Assembly: GCA_018883325.1 (NCBI GenBank)
Contig: VEQH01000025.1
Coordinates: 1-48,735 of the forward strand
Origin: Flavobacteriales bacterium
Lineage (GTDB): Bacteria; Bacteroidota; Bacteroidia; Flavobacteriales_D; Crocinitomicaceae
Reading direction: 5' to 3'
Length of the DNA stretch: 48,735 nucleotides
Shown piece after piece: positions 24,667 to 33,114 of the stretch. A model generated the notes under the pieces. The model searched no databases. It was not told where the DNA came from and saw nothing but the letters and a program-made list of their open reading frames with translations. Every line of letters starts with the position of its first letter. Position 1 is the first letter of the stretch. The position numbers and the translations under genes were made by a program.

Positions 24667-25809
24667 ATGAAAGAAATAATAGGAGTTTTAGGTGCAGGCA
24701 CGATGGGAGCTGGAATTGCACAAGTAGCAGCGCAAAGTGGCCACGAAGTAATTTTAGTTGATTTGAATTCGGTTCAGCTTGAAAAAGCTAAAAATAATTT
24801 AGATAAAACCTTAACAAAACTGATTGAAAAAGGTAAAATTGATGCAGCTGAAAAAGACGCTATCGAAGGAAAAATAAGATATGCAAATGAAATCAGTGAG
24901 TTTACTTTTTGCAATTTAATCATCGAAGCAATTGTGGAAGATTTGGGCGTGAAACATAACGTTTTTGCTTCACTTGAAGAAATTGTGTCAGAAGATTGTA
25001 TTTTGGCAAGTAACACCTCTTCCCTATCCATTGCTTCTATTGGCTCCGTCCTTAAAAATGCAAACCGTGTCATAGGAATTCATTTTTTCAATCCAGCGCC
25101 ATTGATGCCTTTGGTTGAAATCATACCGGCTGTACAAACCAGCGAAGCGACTTTAACAAAAGCTGTAGAATTAATCAAAAGCTGGAAAAAAACGGTAGTT
25201 GTTTGTAAAGACACACCAGGATTTATTGTGAACCGCGTAGCTCGACCTTTTTATGGCGAAGCACTTAGAATTTACGAAGAAGGAATCGCTGACTTTGCCA
25301 CAATCGATTGGGCAATGACACATTTCGGAGGTTTCAAAATGGGGCCATTCACCTTAATGGATTACATTGGAAACGATGTAAATTATGCCGTAACAGAATC
25401 CGTTTTTCAAGCTTTTTATTACGATCCACGATTCAAACCATCCTTTACTCAAAAACGTCACCGCGAAGCAGGTTATTTTGGAAGAAAAACAGGACGAGGT
25501 TACTACAATTATGCAGAAGGTACAACATTGCCTTTACCAACCGAAAACGAAGAACTTGGAAAACAAATTTTCAATCGCATCTTGGTAATGCTAATCAATG
25601 AAGCATTTGACGCTGTTTTTATGCAGGTTGCAAGCCGCGAAGACGTGGACCTAGCTATGACAAAAGGTGTGAATTACCCGAAAGGATTATTAACTTGGGC
25701 AGATGAAATAGGATTACAAAATGTTCTAAATCAATTACAAGCACTATTTGAAGAATATGGAGAAGACCGTTACCGTCCGAATCCTTTATTGAAGAGAATG
25801 GTGGGGTAG
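24667..25809 (+). CDS. paaH: 3-hydroxyacyl-CoA dehydrogenase, PaaH-like
   Basis: A 380-residue NAD-dependent dehydrogenase. The Rossmann motif GAGTMGAGIAQVAAQSGH is at the N-terminus. ASNTSSLSI, HFFNPAPLMPLVEIIP and CKDTPGFIVNRVARPFYGEA are diagnostic of the family, and a second 3HCDH C-terminal domain follows. With the PaaG-like neighbour it probably oxidises 3-hydroxyadipyl-CoA in phenylacetate degradation, though a role in fatty-acid oxidation is also possible. A diverged copy of the last 28 codons lies at 27244-27333, beyond the ATPase gene. Confidence 0.92.
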   Translation: MKEIIGVLGAGTMGAGIAQVAAQSGHEVILVDLNSVQLEKAKNNLDKTLTKLIEKGKIDAAEKDAIEGKIRYANEISEFTFCNLIIEAIVEDLGVKHNVFASLEEIVSEDCILASNTSSLSIASIGSVLKNANRVIGIHFFNPAPLMPLVEIIPAVQTSEATLTKAVELIKSWKKTVVVCKDTPGFIVNRVARPFYGEALRIYEEGIADFATIDWAMTHFGGFKMGPFTLMDYIGNDVNYAVTESVFQAFYYDPRFKPSFTQKRHREAGYFGRKTGRGYYNYAEGTTLPLPTENEELGKQIFNRILVMLINEAFDAVFMQVASREDVDLAMTKGVNYPKGLLTWADEIGLQNVLNQLQALFEEYGEDRYRPNPLLKRMVG

Positions 25810-25907
25810 CTGAGTTATTTTCATGTTCTTTTAAGCAAAGTGAAATAGATTTTTTTGTCTGATTTCTGGTTTTTAGCTTTTGCTTACTTCAAATTTGATT
25901 TATTCAA

Positions 25908-27107
25908 TTAATTTTCTAAAAGCCAATCAATTACATTTACTTTTTGTATTCCTTTATAAGAGGTTTCGGGTTCTATATCCATTGTTAGTAAAGTTCGTTT
26001 GTTGTAATCCTTTACTAGTTCGAATGGTCGCATTTCACGTTCAAAAGTGCTTTGCTCTCGTGTACTCCATGCTACTTGATAATATTCCCAATCACCTTTA
26101 TTGGTCATTACTGCAAAATCCATTTCTGTCCTGTCAGCTTTTCCTATATAAACACGTCTATTTCTACGCATTAATTCTAAAAAAACGATATTTTCCAAAT
26201 GATGACCAAAATCGGTATTTTTTGTTTTGCCAAGTATTGCTTCTTTAAAGCCTAAATCTACTGCATAATACTTTTCTTGCGTACGAAGTAGATTTTTCCC
26301 TTTAATATCGTAGCGTGGCACTTTGTAAAACAAATATGCTTCTGTTAAAGCATTCAGATAATTATCAATCGTATGATAAGAAATTGTATTACCTTCATTT
26401 TTAAGCACATTAGATATTTTTGAACTTGAAAGAGGTGAGCCAATACTGTTAAGCATAAATTTTAATACCAGCTCAAAATTTCCTTCTTTATACCATTTAT
26501 TACGAATGAAAATGTCCTTTTGTGCTACATCGTTATAGATGTTTTGTAGGTATTTTTCCATGTGATTTGATGGAAGATCCAACATTCCTGGCATACCTCC
26601 ATTTTTCAAATATTGGGTAAACAACAAATCTAAACGACTTTTATCCTTAAAAGCACTGACATACTCCTTAAAAGACAAGGGATAAACCGGAATAGAAATA
26701 TAGCGCCCAGTCAATAAGGTACCTAATTCACTACTTAGTAAGTAAGCGTTTGAACCAGTAACATAAACATCAATATTTGATTTCACAAATAATCCATCCA
26801 CAACTCGCTCAAACTCTTTTACATTTTGTATCTCATCTAAAAATACATAACACGGCTTGGATAAATCTAACTGATTAATAATGTGATAATACAAGCTATC
26901 AATATCGTTTAGAAATTTTCGATTTTCAAAATCTTCAAAATTCATAAAGACGGTTTGATTTCCAGAAATACCTTCAGATTTCAAATATTCACGAAACAAC
27001 TGCATTATGGTGCTTTTGCCACATCGACGAACACCAACTAGCATTTTAATGAGATTTTTATCTTTTAAGCTTTTTAAAACTTCAATGTATTCCGTTCGTT
27101 GTATCAT
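25908..27107 (-). CDS. AAA family ATPase with DUF4143 domain (paralogue 1)
   Basis: A 399-residue cytoplasmic ATPase. Walker A is GVRRCGKST and Walker B with its following motif is CYVFLDEIQNVKEFERVVDG. The sensor region is VYVTGSNAYLLSSELGTLLT, followed by GRYISIPVYPLSFKEY. A winged-helix-like segment (SKISNVLKNEGNTISYHTID) and the C-terminal nuclease-like DUF4143 part (VFLELMRRNRRVYIGKADRT) follow. The function of the family is unresolved. It is closely related to the 36873-38090 gene. Its promoter contains two identical 24-bp repeats. It lies between paaH and a paaH 3' remnant, so it was probably acquired. Confidence 0.9.
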   Translation of the reverse strand: MIQRTEYIEVLKSLKDKNLIKMLVGVRRCGKSTIMQLFREYLKSEGISGNQTVFMNFEDFENRKFLNDIDSLYYHIINQLDLSKPCYVFLDEIQNVKEFERVVDGLFVKSNIDVYVTGSNAYLLSSELGTLLTGRYISIPVYPLSFKEYVSAFKDKSRLDLLFTQYLKNGGMPGMLDLPSNHMEKYLQNIYNDVAQKDIFIRNKWYKEGNFELVLKFMLNSIGSPLSSSKISNVLKNEGNTISYHTIDNYLNALTEAYLFYKVPRYDIKGKNLLRTQEKYYAVDLGFKEAILGKTKNTDFGHHLENIVFLELMRRNRRVYIGKADRTEMDFAVMTNKGDWEYYQVAWSTREQSTFEREMRPFELVKDYNKRTLLTMDIEPETSYKGIQKVNVIDWLLEN

Positions 27108-27134
27108 AATTTTGATTTGCTAAAGCCTAATAGA

Positions 27135-27214
27135 TTTTACAAGTTTTAGCAAATTTAATCTTTTTTGATGATTTTACAAAACTTGTCATTTTTTACAAGT
27201 TTTAGCAAATTTAA
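27135..27214 (-). promoter_or_regulatory. Promoter with two identical 24-bp repeats, ATPase paralogue 1
   Basis: A 24-bp sequence starting TTTTACAAGTTTTAGC and ending AAATTTAA is repeated exactly at 27135-27158 and 27191-27214 (56 bp apart). Each copy contains a minus-strand TAAATTTG. The first is a -7 box (complement of 27150-27157) with TTTG (complement of 27177-27180) at 19 bp. A reversed TTTAGCAAAT also occurs at 27115-27124, and an inverted AAAACTTGT at 27178-27186. The repeats thus overlap the promoter and look like operator sites. Confidence 0.75.
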
Positions 27215-27243
27215 AAAATCAATGTCAAGAACACACTGAATAA

Positions 27244-27333
27244 CTCAATCAACTGCAAGCATTATTTGAAGAATACGGAGAAAACCGTTACCGTCCGAAT
27301 CCGCTTCTCCGCAGACTAGCAAAGAGAAAATAG
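27244..27333 (+). pseudogene. Remnant of a paaH 3' end (C-terminal 29 codons)
   Basis: Translates as LNQLQALFEEYGENRYRPNP followed by LLRRLAKRK and a stop. The intact paaH gene ends LNQLQALFEEYGEDRYRPNP LLKRMVG. The 72 alignable bases match at about 58 positions, with most differences synonymous, so it is a diverged homologue and not a recent copy. A stop codon (TAA, 27241-27243) lies directly before it in frame. The intervening 1.4 kb is the ATPase gene and its repeats. Confidence 0.88.
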
Positions 27334-27350
27334 AGTTTCAAAATAAATTA

Positions 27351-27458
27351 ACCCTCATTTTAATTCAATATTTGTATTTATTATCCCTTATTTTAATTAA
27401 TTATTTTAAATAATTATCCCTCATTTTGCATGAATACTGAAAACAATGGCTATATTTG
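27351..27458 (+). promoter_or_regulatory. Three 33-bp-spaced repeats and promoter, ATPase paralogue 2
   Basis: CCCTYATTTT occurs at 27352, 27385 and 27418, exactly 33 bp apart (about three helical turns); the first two copies continue as AATT. The third copy supplies the -33 TTTG (27425-27428). TATATTTG (27451-27458) follows at 22 bp, and the ATG at 27473 is 14 nt further. The repeats lie on one helical face immediately upstream of the promoter. Confidence 0.75.
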
Positions 27459-27472
27459 TAAAAATTTAAGCA

Positions 27473-29140
27473 ATGTTTTACAGAAAAATACTCGAGGAAT
27501 TAGAAAGCTGGAAAAACGATGAGTTTAGAAAACCATTAGTAATTCGTGGTGCGCGACAAGTTGGAAAAACAACTGTTGTTCACGAATTCTCTAAACAATA
27601 TAAACAATACATTTACCTTAACCTTGAAAAAGAAGAATACAAATTACTCTTTCAAACACTTAGCGACATTGAGTTACTTGCCCAGCGCATCTTTTTTATA
27701 CACGGAAAAAAATGGGAACTACGCTCTGAAACTTTATTGTTCATAGATGAAATACAAGAAGTACCCAAAGCAATCAACTTCTTGCGCTACTTTTATGAAG
27801 ATCTTCCTGAATTACACGTAATAACAGCAGGAAGCATGCTTGAAACCTTACTTGGAAAAAACATAATTTTCCCAGTAGGAAGAGTTGAATATAAAATATT
27901 AAGACCTGTTTCATTTGAAGAATTTTTAGGAGCAATAGAAGAAGATTTAGCATTAGAAGAATTGAAAAACATTCCTCTAAAACCTTACGCTTACGATCGA
28001 CTTTTAAATCTTTTCCATACTTACGCGCTCTTAGGAGGAATGCCAAGTGTGATTCAACAATACGCAAAGAAAAAAGACATAACTACTTTAAAACCAATCT
28101 ATGAGTCATTATTAAATTCGTACCTTGAAGATGCCGAAAAGTATGCGAAAAACGAAAATCAACTTCACATAATACGAACCATAATCAATGAATCATTATT
28201 TCTTGCCGGGAAACGAATAACATTTCAAAGTTTTGGAAACAAAAAATTTACCTCCAAAGAAGTTTCTGGAATATTAGAAAGTTTACAAAAAACACACTTA
28301 CTCAACTTAATTTATCCAACAACTCATTTTGAAATACCCTTACTTCGTGATTCAAAAAAGTCACCTCGATTACAATTTTTAGATACTGGATTATTAAATT
28401 TCGGCGTTGGATTACAAAAAGAAATATTGGGGACAAAAGACTTGAACTTCATTTACCAAGGAACAATGATAGAACACCTTGTAGGTCAAGAACTGATTGC
28501 ACATAAAAGTACACCCCTTGAAAAACTAAACTTCTGGGTTCGAGAAAAAAACAGCTCTGATGCAGAACTAGATTTCCTTTATCCTTTTAAAGGAAAAGCA
28601 GTGCCAATAGAAGTGAAATCAGGAAAAACAGGAACCTTAAAATCGCTTTTGCTTTTTATGGATGAGTCTAAATTGAACTATGCAATTCGATTCTTCGCTG
28701 GAGAATTGTCCATCAATGAAATAAAAACACCAAAAGGAAAAACTGTTCACCTTTTGAATTTACCTTATTTTTTAGCTGGACAAATTGAAAACTATATCGA
28801 ATGGTTCATCAATTCCCTACATGAAAAATTAGATTATCAATTAGTAAATGAACCAAGAGTTGAATATAAAAAAGCGAAAAAAGAAGAAAAAAAAATCACA
28901 AGTATTGAAGCATTAACTAGCAGACATTTTAAGCTTTTGCTACATTGCCAAAACGAAGCAAAAAAAGGAAAGGAACTTTTGGAAGAAGCTTTGGGCTTGC
29001 AATATCAATCAAGAAATAAACGCATTTTTATAAAACCACTTTTCGATTTGGAATTAATTGAATGGACGAATAAAGCAAATCCAAAAGACAAACAACAAGC
29101 TTATCAACTAACAGAAAAAGGAAGAGCGCTTATACATTAA
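27473..29140 (+). CDS. AAA family ATPase with DUF4143 domain and C-terminal winged helix (paralogue 2)
   Basis: A 555-residue ATPase of a different subfamily from the other two. Walker A is GARQVGKTT, Walker B TLLFIDEIQEVPKAINFLRY, the sensor HVITAGSMLETLLG, and the DUF4143 core NFWVREKNSSDAELDFLYPF with the IEVKSG nuclease-like signature. About 125 extra residues at the C-terminus (from roughly 430) are charged, then end in a winged-helix-like domain (LLEEALGLQYQSRNKRIFIK, PLFDLELIEWTN, YQLTEKGRALI) similar to the C-terminal domains of some Fic and RecG-like proteins. It is probably a DNA-binding ATPase. Its stop is 3 bp from the convergent yihY stop. Confidence 0.88.
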   Translation: MFYRKILEELESWKNDEFRKPLVIRGARQVGKTTVVHEFSKQYKQYIYLNLEKEEYKLLFQTLSDIELLAQRIFFIHGKKWELRSETLLFIDEIQEVPKAINFLRYFYEDLPELHVITAGSMLETLLGKNIIFPVGRVEYKILRPVSFEEFLGAIEEDLALEELKNIPLKPYAYDRLLNLFHTYALLGGMPSVIQQYAKKKDITTLKPIYESLLNSYLEDAEKYAKNENQLHIIRTIINESLFLAGKRITFQSFGNKKFTSKEVSGILESLQKTHLLNLIYPTTHFEIPLLRDSKKSPRLQFLDTGLLNFGVGLQKEILGTKDLNFIYQGTMIEHLVGQELIAHKSTPLEKLNFWVREKNSSDAELDFLYPFKGKAVPIEVKSGKTGTLKSLLLFMDESKLNYAIRFFAGELSINEIKTPKGKTVHLLNLPYFLAGQIENYIEWFINSLHEKLDYQLVNEPRVEYKKAKKEEKKITSIEALTSRHFKLLLHCQNEAKKGKELLEEALGLQYQSRNKRIFIKPLFDLELIEWTNKANPKDKQQAYQLTEKGRALIH

Positions 29141-29143
29141 ATC

Positions 29144-30052
29144 TTATTTTATCGGCGCTCCAATTTTCTCACCCAACATTTGCGTAAAACGAGCACCAAT
29201 AAACACAATTTGAGCAGAATAATTTACCCAAGCAAGGAAAATAAAAAGAGAACCAACAATACCAAGATTACCCAAAGTGAAATAGTTTTGTAGATAATAC
29301 TTTATCAATAACTGACTGAAAAACAACAATACAGAGGTAACGATAGCGCCTTTTATAGCAAGTCGAAACTCAATTTTTCCATCGTGAATATACTTGAAAA
29401 TCAAAGTAAAAATAATCGTATTAGATAAAATTGAAATACTATATTGTATCAACTTGAAAGAAAAGTCAATCAAACCATTATGAACAGTAATATAATTTTC
29501 AAGACCTGAAAAAACAAAAACTTGAATGAAATAGAACAGAATTACAACTAATGCAAACAATGCAAGCAAAGCAAGAGATAGAAAACGAAACCCAATAAAA
29601 TCTAATAAAATATTTTCCTGTTTAATTTTAAAGCGATTAATTTTAAAGAAAGCGTTAATACTTCGTTTTAATGAGACTAAAAAAGCGGAACATGTGTACA
29701 CAACAATTGTCACACTTAAAATTTCCATCCAAATACTTGGTTTATCGAAATTAACACCATTCAAAACACTCATAATTCCTGATGAGTCTTTAATACCCAT
29801 TTGATTTTTAAATAAATCAAGAATTATACTTTCCATCGTCTTTTGACCGAAAATTCTACCAAAAATAGATGTAGTCAAATAAATAATTGGGACAAAAGCA
29901 AACAAGGTATAATACGCCAAAGCAGCTCCATGAAAAAAAGCACCTTCACGAATAAAAGCTATAACCGACTTATAAAAAAGAACAAAAAACCAAAACCAAG
30001 GATCTTTATGTTCAGTTAAATTTTCTTTTGATTCTGAATGAATTGATTCCAT
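29144..30052 (-). CDS. YihY/BrkB family inner-membrane protein
   Basis: A 302-residue polytopic membrane protein with about six transmembrane segments. The N-terminal GAALAYYTLFAFVPIIYLTT is the family signature; the C-terminal part contains GNLGIVGSLFIFLAWVNYSA and GARFTQMLGE. The role is unknown in general (early descriptions as RNase BN were mistaken). It overlaps the ABC ATPase gene by 41 nt, so it is translationally coupled to it and may be a partner, although it is not a typical ABC permease. Confidence 0.9.
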   Translation of the reverse strand: MESIHSESKENLTEHKDPWFWFFVLFYKSVIAFIREGAFFHGAALAYYTLFAFVPIIYLTTSIFGRIFGQKTMESIILDLFKNQMGIKDSSGIMSVLNGVNFDKPSIWMEILSVTIVVYTCSAFLVSLKRSINAFFKINRFKIKQENILLDFIGFRFLSLALLALFALVVILFYFIQVFVFSGLENYITVHNGLIDFSFKLIQYSISILSNTIIFTLIFKYIHDGKIEFRLAIKGAIVTSVLLFFSQLLIKYYLQNYFTLGNLGIVGSLFIFLAWVNYSAQIVFIGARFTQMLGEKIGAPIK

Positions 30053-30938
30053 TTAATGTTGTTAAACCATATAAAACTATAGATGTGCCTTTAGTATCTA
30101 AAAAATAATTCAAATAATAAGCACCAGCAAAAACCGATCTCTGAAAAGTTACTGCAATTCCATTTTCGTTACTTAACTCATATTCATCTGGACGGAAACA
30201 ACACATTTTACCGTCCAATTCTATTTTATTTACAGGGCCAAAAAGGCGTGCTAAACTTAAATTTGAACAATCATAATATACTTTTTCAGCCTTTTTTTTC
30301 TTAGATAGCTTTGCATTTTGGAGAAAACAAATTGAATCACATAAACCCAAAACATCTTGACCATCGTGAGAAACAAGAAGGATTGACAACTTTTCTTCTT
30401 CCCTTATTCGAACTAAAAAATCGCTCATTTTCTGACGCAAAAATCCATCAAGGTGTCCGAAAGGTTCATCGAGAATTAACAAACGTGGTTTTTTTGCAAT
30501 TGCGCGTGCGATAGCTAAACGTTGTTGCTCGCCTCCAGAAATCAGATATGCTTTAGATTTTGCTATTTTCTGTAATTCAAAAATTCGCAAAAGATTAGTA
30601 ACTCTTTTATCTCTTTCCATAATTGGCAAGCTTAAAACTGCTTCACGAATATTTTCTTCAACCGTATGATACGGATCTAATTTGAAATCTTGGTTCACCA
30701 TTGCTATTTCAGGAAAACCTGGAATTAATAATGAATTAGCATTTGGCATACGTTTTTCATTCATCCAAATTGTTCCATTATCAGGAGCACTAATTCCTGC
30801 GATTATCTTTAGTAAAGATGATTTTCCTGCACCACTTTTTCCAACAACACCAACAATTTCATTCGCATTAATTTGGAAATCAACATTTTTTAATATTACC
30901 CGATCAAAGGATAAATCAATTCCATTTAAAGCTAACAT
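30012..30938 (-). CDS. ABC transporter ATP-binding protein
   Basis: A 308-residue ATPase with Walker A GKSGAGKSS (about residues 34-42), Q-loop VNQDFKLD, signature SGGEQQRLAIARAIA, Walker B LLILDEPFGHLDG and the switch His in LLVSHDG. The last 80 residues (about 225-308, CFRPDEYELSNENGIAV) resemble the TOBE-like regulatory tail of MalK-type importers. No permease or binding-protein gene is adjacent; the only coupled membrane protein is the YihY family member. The substrate is unknown. Confidence 0.9.
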   Translation of the reverse strand: MLALNGIDLSFDRVILKNVDFQINANEIVGVVGKSGAGKSSLLKIIAGISAPDNGTIWMNEKRMPNANSLLIPGFPEIAMVNQDFKLDPYHTVEENIREAVLSLPIMERDKRVTNLLRIFELQKIAKSKAYLISGGEQQRLAIARAIAKKPRLLILDEPFGHLDGFLRQKMSDFLVRIREEEKLSILLVSHDGQDVLGLCDSICFLQNAKLSKKKKAEKVYYDCSNLSLARLFGPVNKIELDGKMCCFRPDEYELSNENGIAVTFQRSVFAGAYYLNYFLDTKGTSIVLYGLTTLNGINSFRIKRKFN

Positions 30939-30939
30939 C

Positions 30940-31365
30940 TTAAATTAACTCTTTTGGAAATTCTTTCGAAGCAATATAAATTCCTGGAATTGGATTGGCG
31001 TGAGGTTCGTTGTCTTTGATGTAAATGGAAACTAAGAATTCGTCCGTTAGTTTCTCAAGACTTACTGCATCTAGCATACTTTCAGAAACTCCAACAAAAA
31101 CATCTGGAGCATCAGAGGAACTAATTTTCACAAGACGCATATTAGGAACATCGACAGAAAAATAATCTCCGTTTCCATTTTCTCCTTCAAGTTTATAAAC
31201 TGAATTGCTCAATTCTTCTGTTGAAACCACATCACTTGAAATACTTAATTCATCTTCCCAATCAAATTCTTTGTTGTCTTCGGAAGGATTTCCGTTATGA
31301 AATTCATCTGCAAATTCTTGCGAGTACAATTCATTAATTAAGTAAACGTGAATAGAACATTTCAT
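30940..31365 (-). CDS. Acidic hypothetical protein
   Basis: A 141-residue acidic soluble protein (EFDWEDELSISSDVVSTEEL). There is no signal peptide, membrane segment or family that I recognise. The gene lies 9 nt after the TerB/LETM1-like gene and only 1 nt before the ABC ATPase start, so it is certainly part of the same transcript. Its conservation as a coding frame is supported by tight packing rather than by homology. Confidence 0.7.
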   Translation of the reverse strand: MKCSIHVYLINELYSQEFADEFHNGNPSEDNKEFDWEDELSISSDVVSTEELSNSVYKLEGENGNGDYFSVDVPNMRLVKISSSDAPDVFVGVSESMLDAVSLEKLTDEFLVSIYIKDNEPHANPIPGIYIASKEFPKELI

Positions 31366-31374
31366 AAAATCAAA

Positions 31375-32643
31375 TTATTTTTCCAAGTCGTTTTCCTTGA
31401 AAGATGAGGGCAATAAATCGGGGACAATTTTAAGAATCAAAGGTAACAAAAGTGCGCCACCCGGAAGTAAAAAGATAGCCATTGAAGGCATTGATTTTAG
31501 TATATCCATAAACTGGGATTTCACTTGCTCTTTTTCTTCTTTGCTTAACTCGTGCTTTGTGGATTTTTGAATTAAAGCAATCAAATCTTTACTTTCCTTT
31601 AATTCATTGACCAATTTTTCTTTGTTTCTACCTAAAATTCGCAACCAACGACTAGAGAAATTTGCAATTCCGTAATGCGCTTTAGAATCAGAACTAATTA
31701 GAGAAACCACTCTTTCGTTTTCCATTAGAAAAGAATTAACTAATTCAACTGAATCTTCCATTTCATCGTCAGTTAAACCAATTAAATTGCCTAATTCTAA
31801 CAATTTTACTTCTTCTTTTTCTGAAGTTTGGTGCGTTCCTTTCGTTATAAAAACACTTAATTCAAAGGTGATTCTAGCAAGCATTGGATGCTCAAAAAGC
31901 ACTTTTTCAAATTCTTGGTTTGAAATTCCGTGCATAATAAAACCCTCGATTTTTTCGCGTTCAAACTTTGGTAAATTGGCCGAAGACAAAAAGCGCCAAA
32001 GCATACGTTGTTCTTTTTCTTCAACTTGTTCATCTACATAAGCAGCGTAAACAATTCCACACAAAACGAAGTTGGCGTATTTTGTGTAATTTTTATAAAA
32101 GGTAGCTTCTTGATTTTTAAGAAATTCACAAAACAGAATAATATCTAAAAACACAAAGCAATTTGAAAGGTGATTCAACCAGTAATTTGTTCCAAAAATG
32201 GGCGATTTAACCTTTACGCGTTCCTCTAAAATATATTCAATTCGCGACTCAAGTTTTTTGTCTTTGAAGATGGTAAACCAATTTTCAATTCCACTTGCAA
32301 TTGGAGCTTCAGAATAAAATTTTCCGAGCAATTTTAAAAAATCTGTGGAATTAAAATCTTCTTTTGAATGTTGTTTGTAACAAAAAAGTAAAGTTTCAAA
32401 AATGAGTAACTTCAACTTTTCGTCATTTGTATAATGCTTTGTATCTAAGTCATTTGAATAAATTAACGAGCTTGGAATACCATAAACCAAACCAGTTTTA
32501 TTCGAAAGAAAATGCAATATTTCTAGCTCATCTTCTTCAATATCAAGCTGGAGAGAAATATCATTGGACTCCACAAGCAAAAAATACTTTTTAATCCAGT
32601 TTTTTGCTCCTGGTGAAAGTTTTATTGGACTATTTGATGGCAT
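31375..32643 (-). CDS. TerB-like / LETM1-like domain protein
   Basis: A 422-residue protein. The middle region (about residues 190-300) has a TerB-like helical pattern (VLCGIVYAAYVDEQVEEKEQ). The C-terminus (about 345-415) matches the LETM1 ribosome-binding-type region: LSKEEKEQVKSQFMDILKSM, then LLLPLILKIVPDLLPSSFKE. Similar Bacteroidota proteins are described as LETM1-related and biofilm-associated. One hydrophobic stretch lies inside the LETM1-like part (MAIFLLPGGALLLPLIL). It may sit at the inner membrane. It overlaps the upstream barrel-protein gene by 14 nt. Confidence 0.8.
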   Translation of the reverse strand: MPSNSPIKLSPGAKNWIKKYFLLVESNDISLQLDIEEDELEILHFLSNKTGLVYGIPSSLIYSNDLDTKHYTNDEKLKLLIFETLLFCYKQHSKEDFNSTDFLKLLGKFYSEAPIASGIENWFTIFKDKKLESRIEYILEERVKVKSPIFGTNYWLNHLSNCFVFLDIILFCEFLKNQEATFYKNYTKYANFVLCGIVYAAYVDEQVEEKEQRMLWRFLSSANLPKFEREKIEGFIMHGISNQEFEKVLFEHPMLARITFELSVFITKGTHQTSEKEEVKLLELGNLIGLTDDEMEDSVELVNSFLMENERVVSLISSDSKAHYGIANFSSRWLRILGRNKEKLVNELKESKDLIALIQKSTKHELSKEEKEQVKSQFMDILKSMPSMAIFLLPGGALLLPLILKIVPDLLPSSFKENDLEK

Positions 32644-33094
32644 ATCTTACCGCTAAACCTGCTCCCCACCCGAAACCAAATGAGTTAATGATTCTAAGGT
32701 TTGGCCCTGTGTCTAAAGCAACATTTAAAGGGAAATCTTCAAAGGTATATTCAATACCAACAATTCCATTTAAGCCCAAAATCATATTGCTAGTTCTGTC
32801 ATTCGTAATTTGATTTTTATAGGAATAAAAACCAAGATTCAAACCACCTCCAGCATACCAATTCAAACCTTGTTCTAACGAAAAATTTAATTCATATAAA
32901 CCTTGAAGCCAAAGTGTATTTGCGCCTCCTCCAATACTTCCTTCAATAGCTGATTTCGAGTTTAAAAAGTGTTTTCCGTTTAGTGAACCATAACCTGGAT
33001 AACCTCCTTTAATCCCAATTGCTGTTTTGTAATTTTGAGCATTTGAATAAGAAGATGCAGTTAAAAGCAAAAGAAATAGCAATAACTTTTTCAT
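32630..33094 (-). CDS. Small outer-membrane beta-barrel protein
   Basis: A 154-residue protein with signal peptide MKKLLLFLLLLTASSYSNAQ and a Gly/aromatic alternating beta pattern (GIKGGYPGYGSLNGKHFL, GGGANTLWLQGLYELNF, WGAGLAVRYAIK), typical of 8-stranded barrels of the porin-family/OmpA-like fold in Bacteroidota. A -7-like TAGTTTTG (complement of 33110-33117) lies just before the start and overlaps the end of the upstream gene, so an internal promoter is possible. It overlaps the TerB/LETM1-like gene by 14 nt. Confidence 0.82.
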   Translation of the reverse strand: MKKLLLFLLLLTASSYSNAQNYKTAIGIKGGYPGYGSLNGKHFLNSKSAIEGSIGGGANTLWLQGLYELNFSLEQGLNWYAGGGLNLGFYSYKNQITNDRTSNMILGLNGIVGIEYTFEDFPLNVALDTGPNLRIINSFGFGWGAGLAVRYAIK

Positions 33095-33114
33095 ATTTAT
33101 TATTTTTTACAAAA

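Noticed and set aside
25908-29140. Defence island formed by the two ATPase genes and the nearby toxin-antitoxin pair
   Set aside because: DUF4143 ATPases alone do not indicate defence, and no nuclease, methylase or phage-related gene is present; the toxin-antitoxin pair is separated by core metabolic genes.
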